A DNA stretch of 64,000 nt, taken from positions 947,570 to 1,011,569 of the forward strand of contig JAFDVP010000007.1 of NCBI GenBank assembly GCA_018268895.1. The letters run 5' to 3'. Each line of letters opens with the position of its first letter. The first letter of the stretch is position 1. Under the pieces are notes generated by a model. It did no database searches. It was not told the DNA's origin and saw only the letters and a program-made list of their open reading frames with translations. This document shows, piece by piece, positions 17,568 through 26,169 of this stretch. Both the position numbers and the translations under genes were made by a program. The DNA comes from Acidobacteriota bacterium (GTDB lineage: Bacteria; Acidobacteriota; Terriglobia; Terriglobales; Acidobacteriaceae).

Positions 17568-20500
17568 TTACGGGCAAGCTCCCGCAACGGAGCAACCTGG
17601 AGGTTTGGGTGCTTGCGGGGCCGCTAAATTTGGCGGACCTGTAATATACGATCCAATTGCTTTAGCGGTGCTCTTTAATGCGTCAACAGCGCCGCCGAGA
17701 GACCCCAGTGCTTCGGCTGGATTTCCTACGCTCTTACCGCTTGCAACTGCGGTAATCGCTTTGCCCGCTGTCACGGCATCGTTGGCATTGCTGCCAGCAC
17801 TGGCCGAACCCAAAGTTGCCGAAACCAATGCGGCCAGTGGATTAGTAACGGCAGTGACATGATTTGTCCCTGTATCAACGTCTTTCCCTGTAACTGCACT
17901 CATAGAATCTGCCGCAGCATTCACTCCAGCACCAGCGACTCCGAGAGCTTTTACGGCGACGTTAGTAGACTGCCCAAGAGTGCGAGCTACTCCCGCCTCA
18001 GCTAATACCTCAGGCCCTGCATACGCAACAACTGCTACTCCTAAGATAGCTTTAGTTGTCGAGGTTAATGTTGAAGCGAATTGCCGATCGTATGCGGTTT
18101 GCCCTCCCGCGAACCGACCAGGATGATCAGTGAACGAGTTGAAGTCAGATTCACAACAATGACCATCAGCATCAGCATGGCTCAACGGATTGTTGTTTAC
18201 GTATCCGTACAAGTTCAGGCTCTGCGGATTGTCGAGTTTCGCATATGGGACCGGTTCAGCTTTGTCGCTCCAGTCAGGGGACATGAACCTACCCATGCTT
18301 GAGCCGTAGTACCTGGCCCCGAAGTAGTCGTTTCCGGATTCTGTATCCCGTTCTTTGCCGGTGAATTTGAAGTGGTTGGATGTGGGGAGTGAAGTCAGTT
18401 CCATGCCATAGGGAGAGTAGGTTCCTTTCCAGACGGGCCATCCTCCAAAGGAAATTTCCAATTGCGCTGTTCCCAAGTGGTCGCCAGCATAAAAGGTTGT
18501 CGCATAGTTCATCCCGGAGTCTGTGGGGACAGTGGTGGAATCGACCGTGAAACTCGGGTTGGTGACATTGGCGGAGTTACTGTAGAAGTCAGCAGCTACC
18601 GAGCTTTGGCGGTTATAGAGCGGAACCACCGTTCCATCGCCGCTGGTAAGAGCCATATCTGCAAACCAAATATCCCAGTCGCCGAGATTTGAGAAGTTCC
18701 ACGTTCCAAGTCTGAAGGTCTGAACCATGCAACCGGCAAATGCCGATAAATCCATGGTGCGCTGTTGCCAAACGTTTTGAGCGCTCCCATAGTTGATTAC
18801 CTGACCATTTGTATCCACATTGTTGCGATGGTAGTTGCTGCCGCAGACCCAGAAGAAGATGTCCTGAATTCCGCCTGTAACGTTGCTTTGGTACTGCCGC
18901 CAGCTCAGCTTGTCTCCGGCTTTGACCGTGTAGCCATCCAACTGATGAATAAGCCAGCTTGCCGAAGAGCCTGCCGCCGTGCTCGTTGCCGTGCCGTGCG
19001 CGTGCATCGCCATATCGTTTGCATCCACCCTGGCGATTCTACCGCCATTGGCGTAGATATAGTTTGTCCACGCACCATCCTGATTTCTTTCGGCAAGGAC
19101 ACTTCCACCAAAGGTTACGTAGCCTGTTGAGCTTCCGTCCGCTCCGTTCTTTCCCATCCTGCTTCCGTCAGGCAGATAGCTGTAGGTCTCGAACGGCGTG
19201 GAACTGCTGGCCATGGAGAGGGAGCCGATACGGCTTTCGGCGTCATAAGCATATTTGCGGGCTGCGCCATTGGGGTCCATATCGCACATCTGGTTACCGG
19301 AGCCGTCAAAAGCTTGCGTGACATAGCTGGCGCATTGCAGGTTCGATACCTGGTTCGTTCCCGGATCAAAGCTGAAGACCGCAGGCCCATTCACCGCTGC
19401 GGGGCTGGAGTTGCCGAACGAATCAATGGAGAAGTCCTGATAGGCCGCTCCACCGAGAGAGAACCTGCGAATACGGTTCAGGCTGTCGTAAACGAAATCC
19501 TGGGTCAAACCCGCATTGAGGTTGTCCTGGATTCGCCAGATGTTGCCGTTGTTCGCTGTACCACCGCCCCCGGTGACGCAATTGGAGTAGCAATAAGTGT
19601 GCGAGAAGAACGGTGACGTGCCAAGACTCGACAGGGTAGAGCCAACAGTGATCGACTGCGGCTGCAACCGGTTGTTTTCCGTGAATGTCTGGATCGCTCC
19701 GTTGCCTAGAGTAAAGCTGGCCGGAGTCCCGTCCGGGTGGTACTGGGCAGATTGCAGATAGCTCTGAGACTGCGGTGTACCTGCAACGTTGACGAGGGCA
19801 GACGAGGTGAGCCGTCCGGCAACGTCCCATCCCTGGCTGATCAGGTATCCGTTCGGGTAGCGAATGTTCACCAGATTGCCCGACAGGTCGTACCAGGCGT
19901 TGACCGAATCCAATTGATTCGAGTTGGGTAGCTTGTAAGTCTCAAGCGTGATGCGGCCCATCTCGTCGTAGCTATATGCCTGACCGAAATCCGAGCCGAC
20001 GTTCATAGCGGAAAGTCTGCCAAGGGAATTATTCGACGTTATTCCGACAGTCGATAAAGCCGTTCCATCGGCCATCTTGCCATCGTAACCAAATGTCGCC
20101 GTCGGCGTACCATCACTGTATGACTTTTGCGTCAAGCGATTGAGCGCATCGTAGCTATAGCTCGTAAGAACTCCACGGCCATCCGTCTTGTGAAGCACAT
20201 TGCCGTTGGCATCGTAGTCAGGATTGCAGTTTTTAGGCCCGCCGATGTCTGGATTGGAGCCATATCCGTAACAAATCCATCCAGACTCCGGGTTGTAAGT
20301 CTGGTCTAGCCGTGAAAGCCAGTCGTAAAAGAAGTAACGGTTCCTGGCAGTCTCGCCGATCAAACCGGGCTGTGTCACCGAAGCAAGATCGCCTCTCGCC
20401 GTATAGGTGTAGTTTGTTGCAGCGCCATTCGGCTCGACCACTTGGATCAACCTTCCAAGACCGTCAACGGTACGCTGCCAGGAGTTTGTTGCCTCATCGG

Positions 20501-23231
20501 TCGTTGTTGTCACATTGCCGGAATAATTGATTGTCTGCGTCGTGCCATCCTGATTTGTCCTAATATGCAGCCTTCCAAGTGCATCGTAGGTGTTGATGGC
20601 TTTGTCACTGGCCGAGCCTTCCGTACTGGAATACGGATTTGAAGTAGAAGAAACCCGGCCCATCGGATCGTAGGTGGTATCCACGGAAATACTGTCGCTG
20701 CCTGTACTGGTTTGTACTTTAACCGTGCGGCCTAGTAGATCGTAAGACGCAGTTTGCGACATCACCCCTTGGGGTCCGCCGGTATCTGTCACGACATTTA
20801 CCGCTGAATTGGCTCCATCGGTATAGTTGACGGTGACGTGCCCGCCGTCCGGGAAGTCAACCGTTCTTATTCGATCCAGAGGGTCTGCATAATGGTAAGT
20901 GGTCGTCTTGCCGTTCGCATCCTGATATGACACCACCTTTCCTGTATTGCAATCGTGGCTGTAGGTGACTGATTCGGCAACCGAAGTCCCGGAGGCGCTT
21001 GTCACCTGCGAAGGAAACAGTCCCGAGCAGTCGAACGAAGTCACTGTGGTCAGGTTTCCTTTTGCGTCCTTACTGCCAGCCCATGTGCCGTCGGCGCTGT
21101 AGTAGTTAAACGCCTGCACAGAAGAAGAAGCATCAATCCATTTCGTCGTAGACGTCAATTCACCCGCTGTAACATTTGACGAATATCCAGGATCGTCATA
21201 GGAGTATTTCGTTTGCGCTACCTGTGTACCACTGCCATCGAAGACTTGGACTTGAGATGGAAGGCTTGTCATCCCTGCATTAGCATAGGCTTGGCCACTT
21301 GAATCCTGAAATCGATAGGACGTCTCTGTTCGCTTGAGCAACGTTCCTGGTCCACTGCCTGAGCCTTGAACAAGGTCATAATCTCGAACGGTTGCTATAT
21401 CGTTGTAGTGTGTGCATGGTGTGCATTGGTTCGCCTGCGGATTGCTGTAGTTGTCTGGATTCCAATAAGTTAACGTTCCCGTTGAAGCTACAGGAATTGT
21501 GTCGGTTTCTTGACTCGTTTGAATTTGCTGACTGGTCTTGTCATATAAAGTTGTAATCGTCTTTTCGACTGGCCCGGGAAAATATTCGTGCACAGAGCCA
21601 TCTTGATACCATGTTGGGTTTCCGTTTGCGTCGGAGCCAGAAGGTGCGGAAGGATTTGCCTGGAACAATGGACTTTGGCGAAAGGAGGTAAAAGTTTCGA
21701 CGCGCTTCAGCAGAGTGCCGATAGCGTTGACCGGATCGCCGTTCGTTGCTCCAGCATAGGTATCGACAATCCAATGTGATGGATCAGCTATGCTGTTTGC
21801 AACATAACGGTGGTGCCACTCATCGTTGCCGTCGGGCCTGCTAATGATCACATCCGGCGCATCTCCCGGCGCAGCATTGCAGTTGCCGGAATCCCATTTA
21901 TAGGTCCATACCGAAGTTCCGCTATCGGAAGTGACAGTGCGTTTCGTCACCATCCTTTTCACTGGAAGAGAAGTCGAGCAACCATCCCAAATCTTTGTCG
22001 ACCATTCATAGGAAACGGAGCCTCCGGTCGGAAGGTTTACGCCAATAAGCTCAAGGAAATTGGGATCATATTGAAACGAATAGAATGTGTTATTCGGCAA
22101 TACAATCCTTGAGAGAAGCACCGCTGACGTCGGCTGGTCGTCGGCTTTTAAGTAGATGCTGCCATCTACAAGTCCCAGGAAGTTGAACGCAGTTTTTCCT
22201 GAGTATGTTGAATAGCAAAAATAATAAGATTGGGTGCCACCGGCGTCGGTAGAAGTGGGTACCACCCACTGTCGCGCTGAAATCGCCGTCGAATCACAAT
22301 GCGAAAGATCACTCGTTACAACCCCTGGATATGGGTCTTGTTCTAATGGAGGATAACTTCCGAAGAACCCAGCCCCTGGTCCTTGCCAGGCTCCCGGAAT
22401 CCTGCGCCCCATCGAATCAAGCCACCCATTGGCATCGCTAACAATCGTGTGTCCATGAGCATCACTGATGTCCCATGTGCTAAGCGTAGTACCAGAAACG
22501 CCTGCACTGTGGGGTGTATAGATAAGGCCGTCCTTGTCTTGATAGCCTACCCCTGCAATTGGTCGCCATCCCGAGCCGTCTGGTGATTGGAAAGAGATTG
22601 CTTGAGCGTTTCCTGTGTTCACACCTACAACGTGCTCAGCACCGGACTTATCTCGAATCCCGAAGGTTGAAACCGTATAGGGGACCTGAGTCCCGTCTGA
22701 TAAGTAACCTATTCGATCAGTATCATTCTCATAAGAGCTGACGCCTTGATCGCGGGATACAACTACTCCAAGCGGTCTCGCATTACTAAGATTGAGGTTG
22801 AGTTTCCAGAATCCACTTGACACAAAGGGATAAGTGCCGCCCTGCGATCCTTGGACGGCTCCCATAACCAGCATCCATTGAGGTTCGTTATACCGGACAA
22901 CGAAATTGAGGCGGAGCTTTCCTCCAATTTGCGGGAAACCGACTAAGGGTATGTGCAGATTCACATTACCGGAAGACAAATCGACGCTATCGATTTCGGA
23001 GTTTTGGTAGGTCGCAAACGTCTTGATTCCTACCTGGGGCAGGAAATCATACTGTGCCCAACCAGAGCATGGCAGGCCAGCCAACAGTGCAATCGCTACA
23101 GCAAAATACTTAACGTAGTCGCGCCAGCTATTCCTATGCCTTTTGCCTATGCGCGTAAAAGGGGAGGCTATGATAAATTTATTGGGAAAAAGCGCACGTA
23201 GCACCCGTGAATTACCAAAGCAGATAAACAT
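17568..23231 (-). CDS. Secreted RHS-repeat protein with variable C-terminal region
   Basis: 1887 residues. A signal peptide follows a long basic lead (hydrophobic AVAIALLAGLPCSGWAQ, residues 44-60). Residues about 60-600 hold a SpvB-like/N-terminal shell region, 650-1390 many YD repeats (for example YDALGRLHIRTN, YDANGNVLHKTDGRG). Residues about 1406-1542 form a beta-rich insert with Cys and Trp resembling a carbohydrate-binding jelly roll. The RHS core (FTGKERDTESGNDYFGARYY, then YGYVNNNPLSHADADGHCC) ends near 1692. The last 195 residues differ in style: Ala/Gly/Val-rich helices ending Pro-rich (PPGCSVAGACP), which may be a toxin tip. Polymorphic-toxin function is family-based inference. Confidence 0.88.
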   Translation of the reverse strand: MFICFGNSRVLRALFPNKFIIASPFTRIGKRHRNSWRDYVKYFAVAIALLAGLPCSGWAQYDFLPQVGIKTFATYQNSEIDSVDLSSGNVNLHIPLVGFPQIGGKLRLNFVVRYNEPQWMLVMGAVQGSQGGTYPFVSSGFWKLNLNLSNARPLGVVVSRDQGVSSYENDTDRIGYLSDGTQVPYTVSTFGIRDKSGAEHVVGVNTGNAQAISFQSPDGSGWRPIAGVGYQDKDGLIYTPHSAGVSGTTLSTWDISDAHGHTIVSDANGWLDSMGRRIPGAWQGPGAGFFGSYPPLEQDPYPGVVTSDLSHCDSTAISARQWVVPTSTDAGGTQSYYFCYSTYSGKTAFNFLGLVDGSIYLKADDQPTSAVLLSRIVLPNNTFYSFQYDPNFLELIGVNLPTGGSVSYEWSTKIWDGCSTSLPVKRMVTKRTVTSDSGTSVWTYKWDSGNCNAAPGDAPDVIISRPDGNDEWHHRYVANSIADPSHWIVDTYAGATNGDPVNAIGTLLKRVETFTSFRQSPLFQANPSAPSGSDANGNPTWYQDGSVHEYFPGPVEKTITTLYDKTSQQIQTSQETDTIPVASTGTLTYWNPDNYSNPQANQCTPCTHYNDIATVRDYDLVQGSGSGPGTLLKRTETSYRFQDSSGQAYANAGMTSLPSQVQVFDGSGTQVAQTKYSYDDPGYSSNVTAGELTSTTKWIDASSSVQAFNYYSADGTWAGSKDAKGNLTTVTSFDCSGLFPSQVTSASGTSVAESVTYSHDCNTGKVVSYQDANGKTTTYHYADPLDRIRTVDFPDGGHVTVNYTDGANSAVNVVTDTGGPQGVMSQTASYDLLGRTVKVQTSTGSDSISVDTTYDPMGRVSSTSNPYSSTEGSASDKAINTYDALGRLHIRTNQDGTTQTINYSGNVTTTTDEATNSWQRTVDGLGRLIQVVEPNGAATNYTYTARGDLASVTQPGLIGETARNRYFFYDWLSRLDQTYNPESGWICYGYGSNPDIGGPKNCNPDYDANGNVLHKTDGRGVLTSYSYDALNRLTQKSYSDGTPTATFGYDGKMADGTALSTVGITSNNSLGRLSAMNVGSDFGQAYSYDEMGRITLETYKLPNSNQLDSVNAWYDLSGNLVNIRYPNGYLISQGWDVAGRLTSSALVNVAGTPQSQSYLQSAQYHPDGTPASFTLGNGAIQTFTENNRLQPQSITVGSTLSSLGTSPFFSHTYCYSNCVTGGGGTANNGNIWRIQDNLNAGLTQDFVYDSLNRIRRFSLGGAAYQDFSIDSFGNSSPAAVNGPAVFSFDPGTNQVSNLQCASYVTQAFDGSGNQMCDMDPNGAARKYAYDAESRIGSLSMASSSTPFETYSYLPDGSRMGKNGADGSSTGYVTFGGSVLAERNQDGAWTNYIYANGGRIARVDANDMAMHAHGTATSTAAGSSASWLIHQLDGYTVKAGDKLSWRQYQSNVTGGIQDIFFWVCGSNYHRNNVDTNGQVINYGSAQNVWQQRTMDLSAFAGCMVQTFRLGTWNFSNLGDWDIWFADMALTSGDGTVVPLYNRQSSVAADFYSNSANVTNPSFTVDSTTVPTDSGMNYATTFYAGDHLGTAQLEISFGGWPVWKGTYSPYGMELTSLPTSNHFKFTGKERDTESGNDYFGARYYGSSMGRFMSPDWSDKAEPVPYAKLDNPQSLNLYGYVNNNPLSHADADGHCCESDFNSFTDHPGRFAGGQTAYDRQFASTLTSTTKAILGVAVVAYAGPEVLAEAGVARTLGQSTNVAVKALGVAGAGVNAAADSMSAVTGKDVDTGTNHVTAVTNPLAALVSATLGSASAGSNANDAVTAGKAITAVASGKSVGNPAEALGSLGGAVDALKSTAKAIGSYITGPPNLAAPQAPKPPGCSVAGACP

Positions 23232-23295
23232 CGTAACAGTCCCTTTCTCAGCAAACTGGGGAACAGAGTTACATCAAATTGAACAAACTCGATTT

Positions 23296-23310
23296 GGAAA
23301 CAACGTTTCC
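23296..23310. promoter_or_regulatory. Palindrome upstream of the RHS gene
   Basis: GGAAAC-AAC-GTTTCC, a perfect 6-bp inverted repeat with a 3-nt spacer, lies 65 bp upstream of the RHS start codon. Placement suits an operator. Symmetry of this size can arise by chance. Confidence 0.3.
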
Positions 23311-23638
23311 GTAAAGTAGTCGGAACTAGAATCTGTATTAATCCCCCGATATGGGTATTGCTCAAAGAAGGGTGGCTCGCGGTCTTGTGGAGGTTCTTGC
23401 GGATATGCCTAAATGGAAAAGTCCTGGCCGTCGGGTTTAATCTAAAGTTTCTTAACAATTTCCAAAATTGGGGGAGCGAACTTAGGAAGCAAGAGGCTAT
23501 TTCTCCCTTGTCACAAAGACCTAAATACCTCTTCGAGCGGCCTTTGCAGCACTTCGATTGAGCTAGAGACGACCGGAGGCGCACCATTTGGACATTGCAG
23601 TCGAAATGGGTCAATTTTTCGAAAATCGTCCTCTAAGG

Positions 23639-23647
23639 CCGACCATT
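23639..23647 (+). repeat. Putative attR core (9-bp direct repeat, copy 2)
   Basis: CCGACCATT repeats the end of tRNA-Pro (13163-13171). It sits just before sequence of normal chromosomal composition and, when joined to the left end, leaves the recombinase frame open for 42 further codons. Confidence 0.5.
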
Positions 23648-23731
23648 TACTCAGTAAATTGGCTCGCGGATCGGCAGTTCTCCCACAAATGATGTATCGC
23701 TTAAACCTCTGACCCAGATCAACATAGGGGT

Positions 23732-24262
23732 ATGAACTTCACGAGATGCGCCGCAATCGCGACGTTCACAGCCCTCCCTCTCTGCTGCCATGCGCAGCCA
23801 AAAGCCTGCATCAACGTCATGCCCGACTACGTACGATCCGCAGTCGAGCAGGACAACTGGAAGATTCTTCAGCCTCAGGATCTCGCAGCCAATGATCTCC
23901 CTGTCTGGAAGGGAAATCACCCCGGCGAGTGCCCCGGCGTCGCGGTTGGCAACTTCCACCCCAAGGCCGACTCGTCCTTCGTTATCGCACTCATCAAACA
24001 GGACGAGCAGCAGCATCAGCTTGAGCGGACCGTCATCGTCATGTTGAAGAAGAACCGCCTTCAAACGGAAGATGTCATTCCCGCGGCCCCGGTGGCCGCT
24101 CTCGCCGTCGTCTGGAAACTTCCTCCCGGCCACTGGCGAGGGCTCTACGGGACGAAGGCCGCGATCAAGCGTGACTCGTTCGTCTCGGAGCAGATCATCT
24201 CAGCCGCGACGCAGTACTACTACGACGGCTCGCGCCTCAAGTCGTTCGTCATTTCAAGATAG
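23732..24262 (+). CDS. Secreted hypothetical protein
   Basis: 176 residues with a signal peptide (CAAIATFTALPLCCHAQ). The mature part starts with KACINVMPDYVRSAVEQD and contains WKGNHPGECPGVAVGNFHP, suggesting a small disulfide-bearing periplasmic domain, and ends in an aromatic YYYDGSRLKSFVI strand. No family recognised. It is the first gene to the right of the mobile element and belongs by codon usage to the chromosome. Monocistronic as far as can be seen; the start codon ATG 23732 has only a poorly spaced AGGGG. Confidence 0.72.
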   Translation: MNFTRCAAIATFTALPLCCHAQPKACINVMPDYVRSAVEQDNWKILQPQDLAANDLPVWKGNHPGECPGVAVGNFHPKADSSFVIALIKQDEQQHQLERTVIVMLKKNRLQTEDVIPAAPVAALAVVWKLPPGHWRGLYGTKAAIKRDSFVSEQIISAATQYYYDGSRLKSFVISR

Positions 24263-24427
24263 CCGAAGCAAAGGCCGCGGAATCTGTCTTCGATCTTCCC
24301 GCCTCGCGGAATTTAGAGTAGCCTGTGGCAGATCGAATCAGGCGGTGCAGATATCGAACCTTCCACGCAGACCTCAGCGCTGAAGCCACCTCGCAATGTA
24401 GCGGTCGACGCCTACCGCGGGCTCGTC

Positions 24428-25552
24428 ATGCTGCTCATGATGGCCGAGGTGCTTCGCCTCTCCGCCGTCGCTCGCGCCTTTCCCCAGAGCGCTTTCTGGC
24501 ACGTGCTCGCCTTCAACCAAACTCACGTGGAATGGACATGGTTCGGGCTGCACGACCTGATCCAGCCGTCGTTCACCTTCCTCGTCGGCGTGGCGCTGCC
24601 GTACTCCATCCGCAGCCGCCAACGAAAGGGCGAAACATTCGCCCACAGCCTCGTGCATACCATCGTGCGCAGCATCGTTCTTGTCGCACTGGGAATCTTT
24701 CTGCGTTCGATCCATCGCCCCATCACCTACTTCACCTTTGAAGACACGTTGACGCAGATTGGCCTAGGCTACACCTTTGCCTTTCTGCTCGCCTTCTGCA
24801 AGCCGCGATGGCAGTGGACAGCGTTTGCGGCGATACTCTTCGGCTACTGGCTGGCGTGGGCGCTGTATCCTCTGCCTCCTGCGAACTTCGACTACGCCTC
24901 GGTCGGCGTTTCGCCCGAATGGCACTCGCATCTTCTACATGGCTTTGCCGCGCACTGGAACAAGAACGCCAATCTCGGACAAGCGTTCGACGTCTGGTTC
25001 CTCAACCTCTTTCCACGCACTTCGCCGTTTGCCTACAACAGCGGCGGCTATCTCACGCTCAGCTTTATCCCCACGCTGGGCACCATGTTGCTGGGCCTCT
25101 TCGCTGGACGGTGGCTCATCGCCGCTGCCCCGCAGATTCCCTTTCGCCGCTTCCTCATCGCGGGAACCGGCCTTGTCGCAGGCGGCATACTACTTCATGT
25201 CCTCGGCATCAACCCGATCGTCAAACGCATCTGGACTCCGGCATGGACCCTGTTCAGCGGCGGCATCTGTTTCTACTTCCTCGCCGCCTTCTCATGGCTG
25301 ATCGACAAGCGCGGACATCGCAGGCTTGCTTTTCCGCTCGTCGTCGTCGGCATGAACTCCATCGCGGCATACCTGATTGCGCATCTGTGGGAGGACTTCG
25401 TCGAGTCCTCTCTGCGCACAAACCTTGGAGATCGCGTCCTCTACCTGCTCGGCGCCGGGCTCGAACCGCTTGTTCTCGGTGGCCTCACGCTGCTGATCTA
25501 CTGGTATGCGCTCTATTGGATGTATCGCAGAAACATCTTCCTGCGCATCTGA
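24428..25552 (+). CDS. Second NagX-like membrane protein; true start lies upstream of the first ATG
   Basis: At least 374 residues with about ten hydrophobic helices, homologous in plan to 2304-3512 (COG4299/DUF5009). The first in-frame ATG is at 24428, but the family's N-terminal motif is encoded before it (NVAVDAYRGLVM, from 24389). Back to the in-frame TAG at 24314 there is no ATG, GTG or TTG; only CTG 24323 and ATC 24332 could initiate. Either a rare start codon is used or the 5' end is damaged. Conserved elements include ITYFTFEDTLTQIGLGYTFA and, near the end, FPLVVVGMNSIAAYLIAH. Role with amino-sugar acylation is family inference. Confidence 0.82.
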   Translation: MLLMMAEVLRLSAVARAFPQSAFWHVLAFNQTHVEWTWFGLHDLIQPSFTFLVGVALPYSIRSRQRKGETFAHSLVHTIVRSIVLVALGIFLRSIHRPITYFTFEDTLTQIGLGYTFAFLLAFCKPRWQWTAFAAILFGYWLAWALYPLPPANFDYASVGVSPEWHSHLLHGFAAHWNKNANLGQAFDVWFLNLFPRTSPFAYNSGGYLTLSFIPTLGTMLLGLFAGRWLIAAAPQIPFRRFLIAGTGLVAGGILLHVLGINPIVKRIWTPAWTLFSGGICFYFLAAFSWLIDKRGHRRLAFPLVVVGMNSIAAYLIAHLWEDFVESSLRTNLGDRVLYLLGAGLEPLVLGGLTLLIYWYALYWMYRRNIFLRI

Positions 25553-25577
25553 TCTTGCGCATGGGCACCTACGCAAA

Positions 25578-25608
25578 GAACACGGCGGGACGATGCTCCG
25601 CCGTGTTC
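25578..25608. terminator. Bidirectional terminator hairpin
   Basis: GAACACGGCGG pairs perfectly with CCGCCGTGTTC across a 9-nt loop, and outer CGCAAA/TTTGCG can extend the stem after a 2-nt bulge. It lies between the convergent ends of the NagX-like gene (25552) and the RcnB-like gene (25623). Confidence 0.75.
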
Positions 25609-25622
25609 GATTTGCGTGTGGT

Positions 25623-26111
25623 TTAGCGTGTCGCTGCTGCAGTTACAAGATCCAATACGTCCGCGATGATCCGCGTCGTCGGGTTGTAAGCCACAACGTA
25701 GCCGTCATAGTACCCATACTGGTAGTTGGGAGGCGGAGGCGGCGCTCCCTGCCAGTAAGATTGAGGCACCGGGCGCACATAATAGCCGTTCGGAATCGCC
25801 TGTCCCCGCACAAATACCGGGCGCTTGCGGCCGCGCCAACGATCGGCATCTTTGCGGTAGTGCGAGTAGAACCTTCCGCGATCATCGTCGCGGAATCGCC
25901 AATCATCATGCCTGTCACGGTCATCATGCCTGTCGCGGTCATACTTCTTCGCCTGCCCCGGAGGCACACCGCCGTGTCCCGGAGGCGGGTTGTAAGGGTC
26001 GCGTCCTGGAGGTCCCTGCGCAATTGCAACACTGGTGATAGCAAACAAACTCGCAGGAAGAGCGATGCGTGCAAGTGATCGAAGGTGGGGAGATCTTCCG
26101 CTTCTAGTCAT
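25623..26111 (-). CDS. Secreted RcnB-like protein
   Basis: 162 residues. A signal peptide (LARIALPASLFAITSVAIAQ) is followed by a Pro/Gly/His/Asp-rich segment with three DRDRHDD-type repeats. The RcnB-type region (RFYSHYRKDADRWRG, then GYYVRPVPQSYWQGAPPPPP) follows, and a hydrophobic end (YGYYDGYVVAYNPTTRIIAD). RcnB in E. coli is a periplasmic protein affecting Ni/Co homeostasis; in Acidobacteria this domain is widespread and its role is unclear. The Asp/His-rich repeats could bind metal. Ends convergently at the terminator 25578-25608. Confidence 0.75.
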   Translation of the reverse strand: MTRSGRSPHLRSLARIALPASLFAITSVAIAQGPPGRDPYNPPPGHGGVPPGQAKKYDRDRHDDRDRHDDWRFRDDDRGRFYSHYRKDADRWRGRKRPVFVRGQAIPNGYYVRPVPQSYWQGAPPPPPNYQYGYYDGYVVAYNPTTRIIADVLDLVTAAATR

Positions 26112-26169
26112 ATCCGGTTTGATGCAGGTTGCGGGTGAAGCGCTTTACGAAAACAGACAGCCGCACGTG

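Larger units (their letters stand above)
13172..23647. mobile_element. Putative integrative mobilizable element in tRNA-Pro
   Basis: About 10.5 kb lying between a 9-bp direct repeat, one copy of which is the 3' end of tRNA-Pro. It holds a serine recombinase at the tRNA end, a Rep_trans-type rolling-circle initiator, small unknown genes, an IS481 remnant, and an RHS-repeat protein with a small membrane protein as cargo. Base composition is visibly more AT-rich than the GC-rich flanks. No relaxase/coupling-protein or conjugation genes are seen, so it would have to move with helper functions or spread only by excision. Right boundary is inferred from the repeat; the RHS genes could instead be older chromosomal cargo. 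Confidence 0.6.
23232..23731. other. 500-bp gene-free stretch, right end of the element and boundary
   Basis: No gene is supported; the frames present are short and overlap the RHS 5' end. It holds the RHS 5' region, the symmetric site at 23296-23310, the putative attR at 23639-23647, and a stop-free frame on the minus strand (23638-23511) that would extend the recombinase in the excised circle. Confidence 0.6.

Noticed and set aside
23168..23614. 148-codon minus-strand frame
   Set aside because: Overlaps the start of the RHS gene in another frame and lacks any motif; its sequence is explained as element end and RHS leader.
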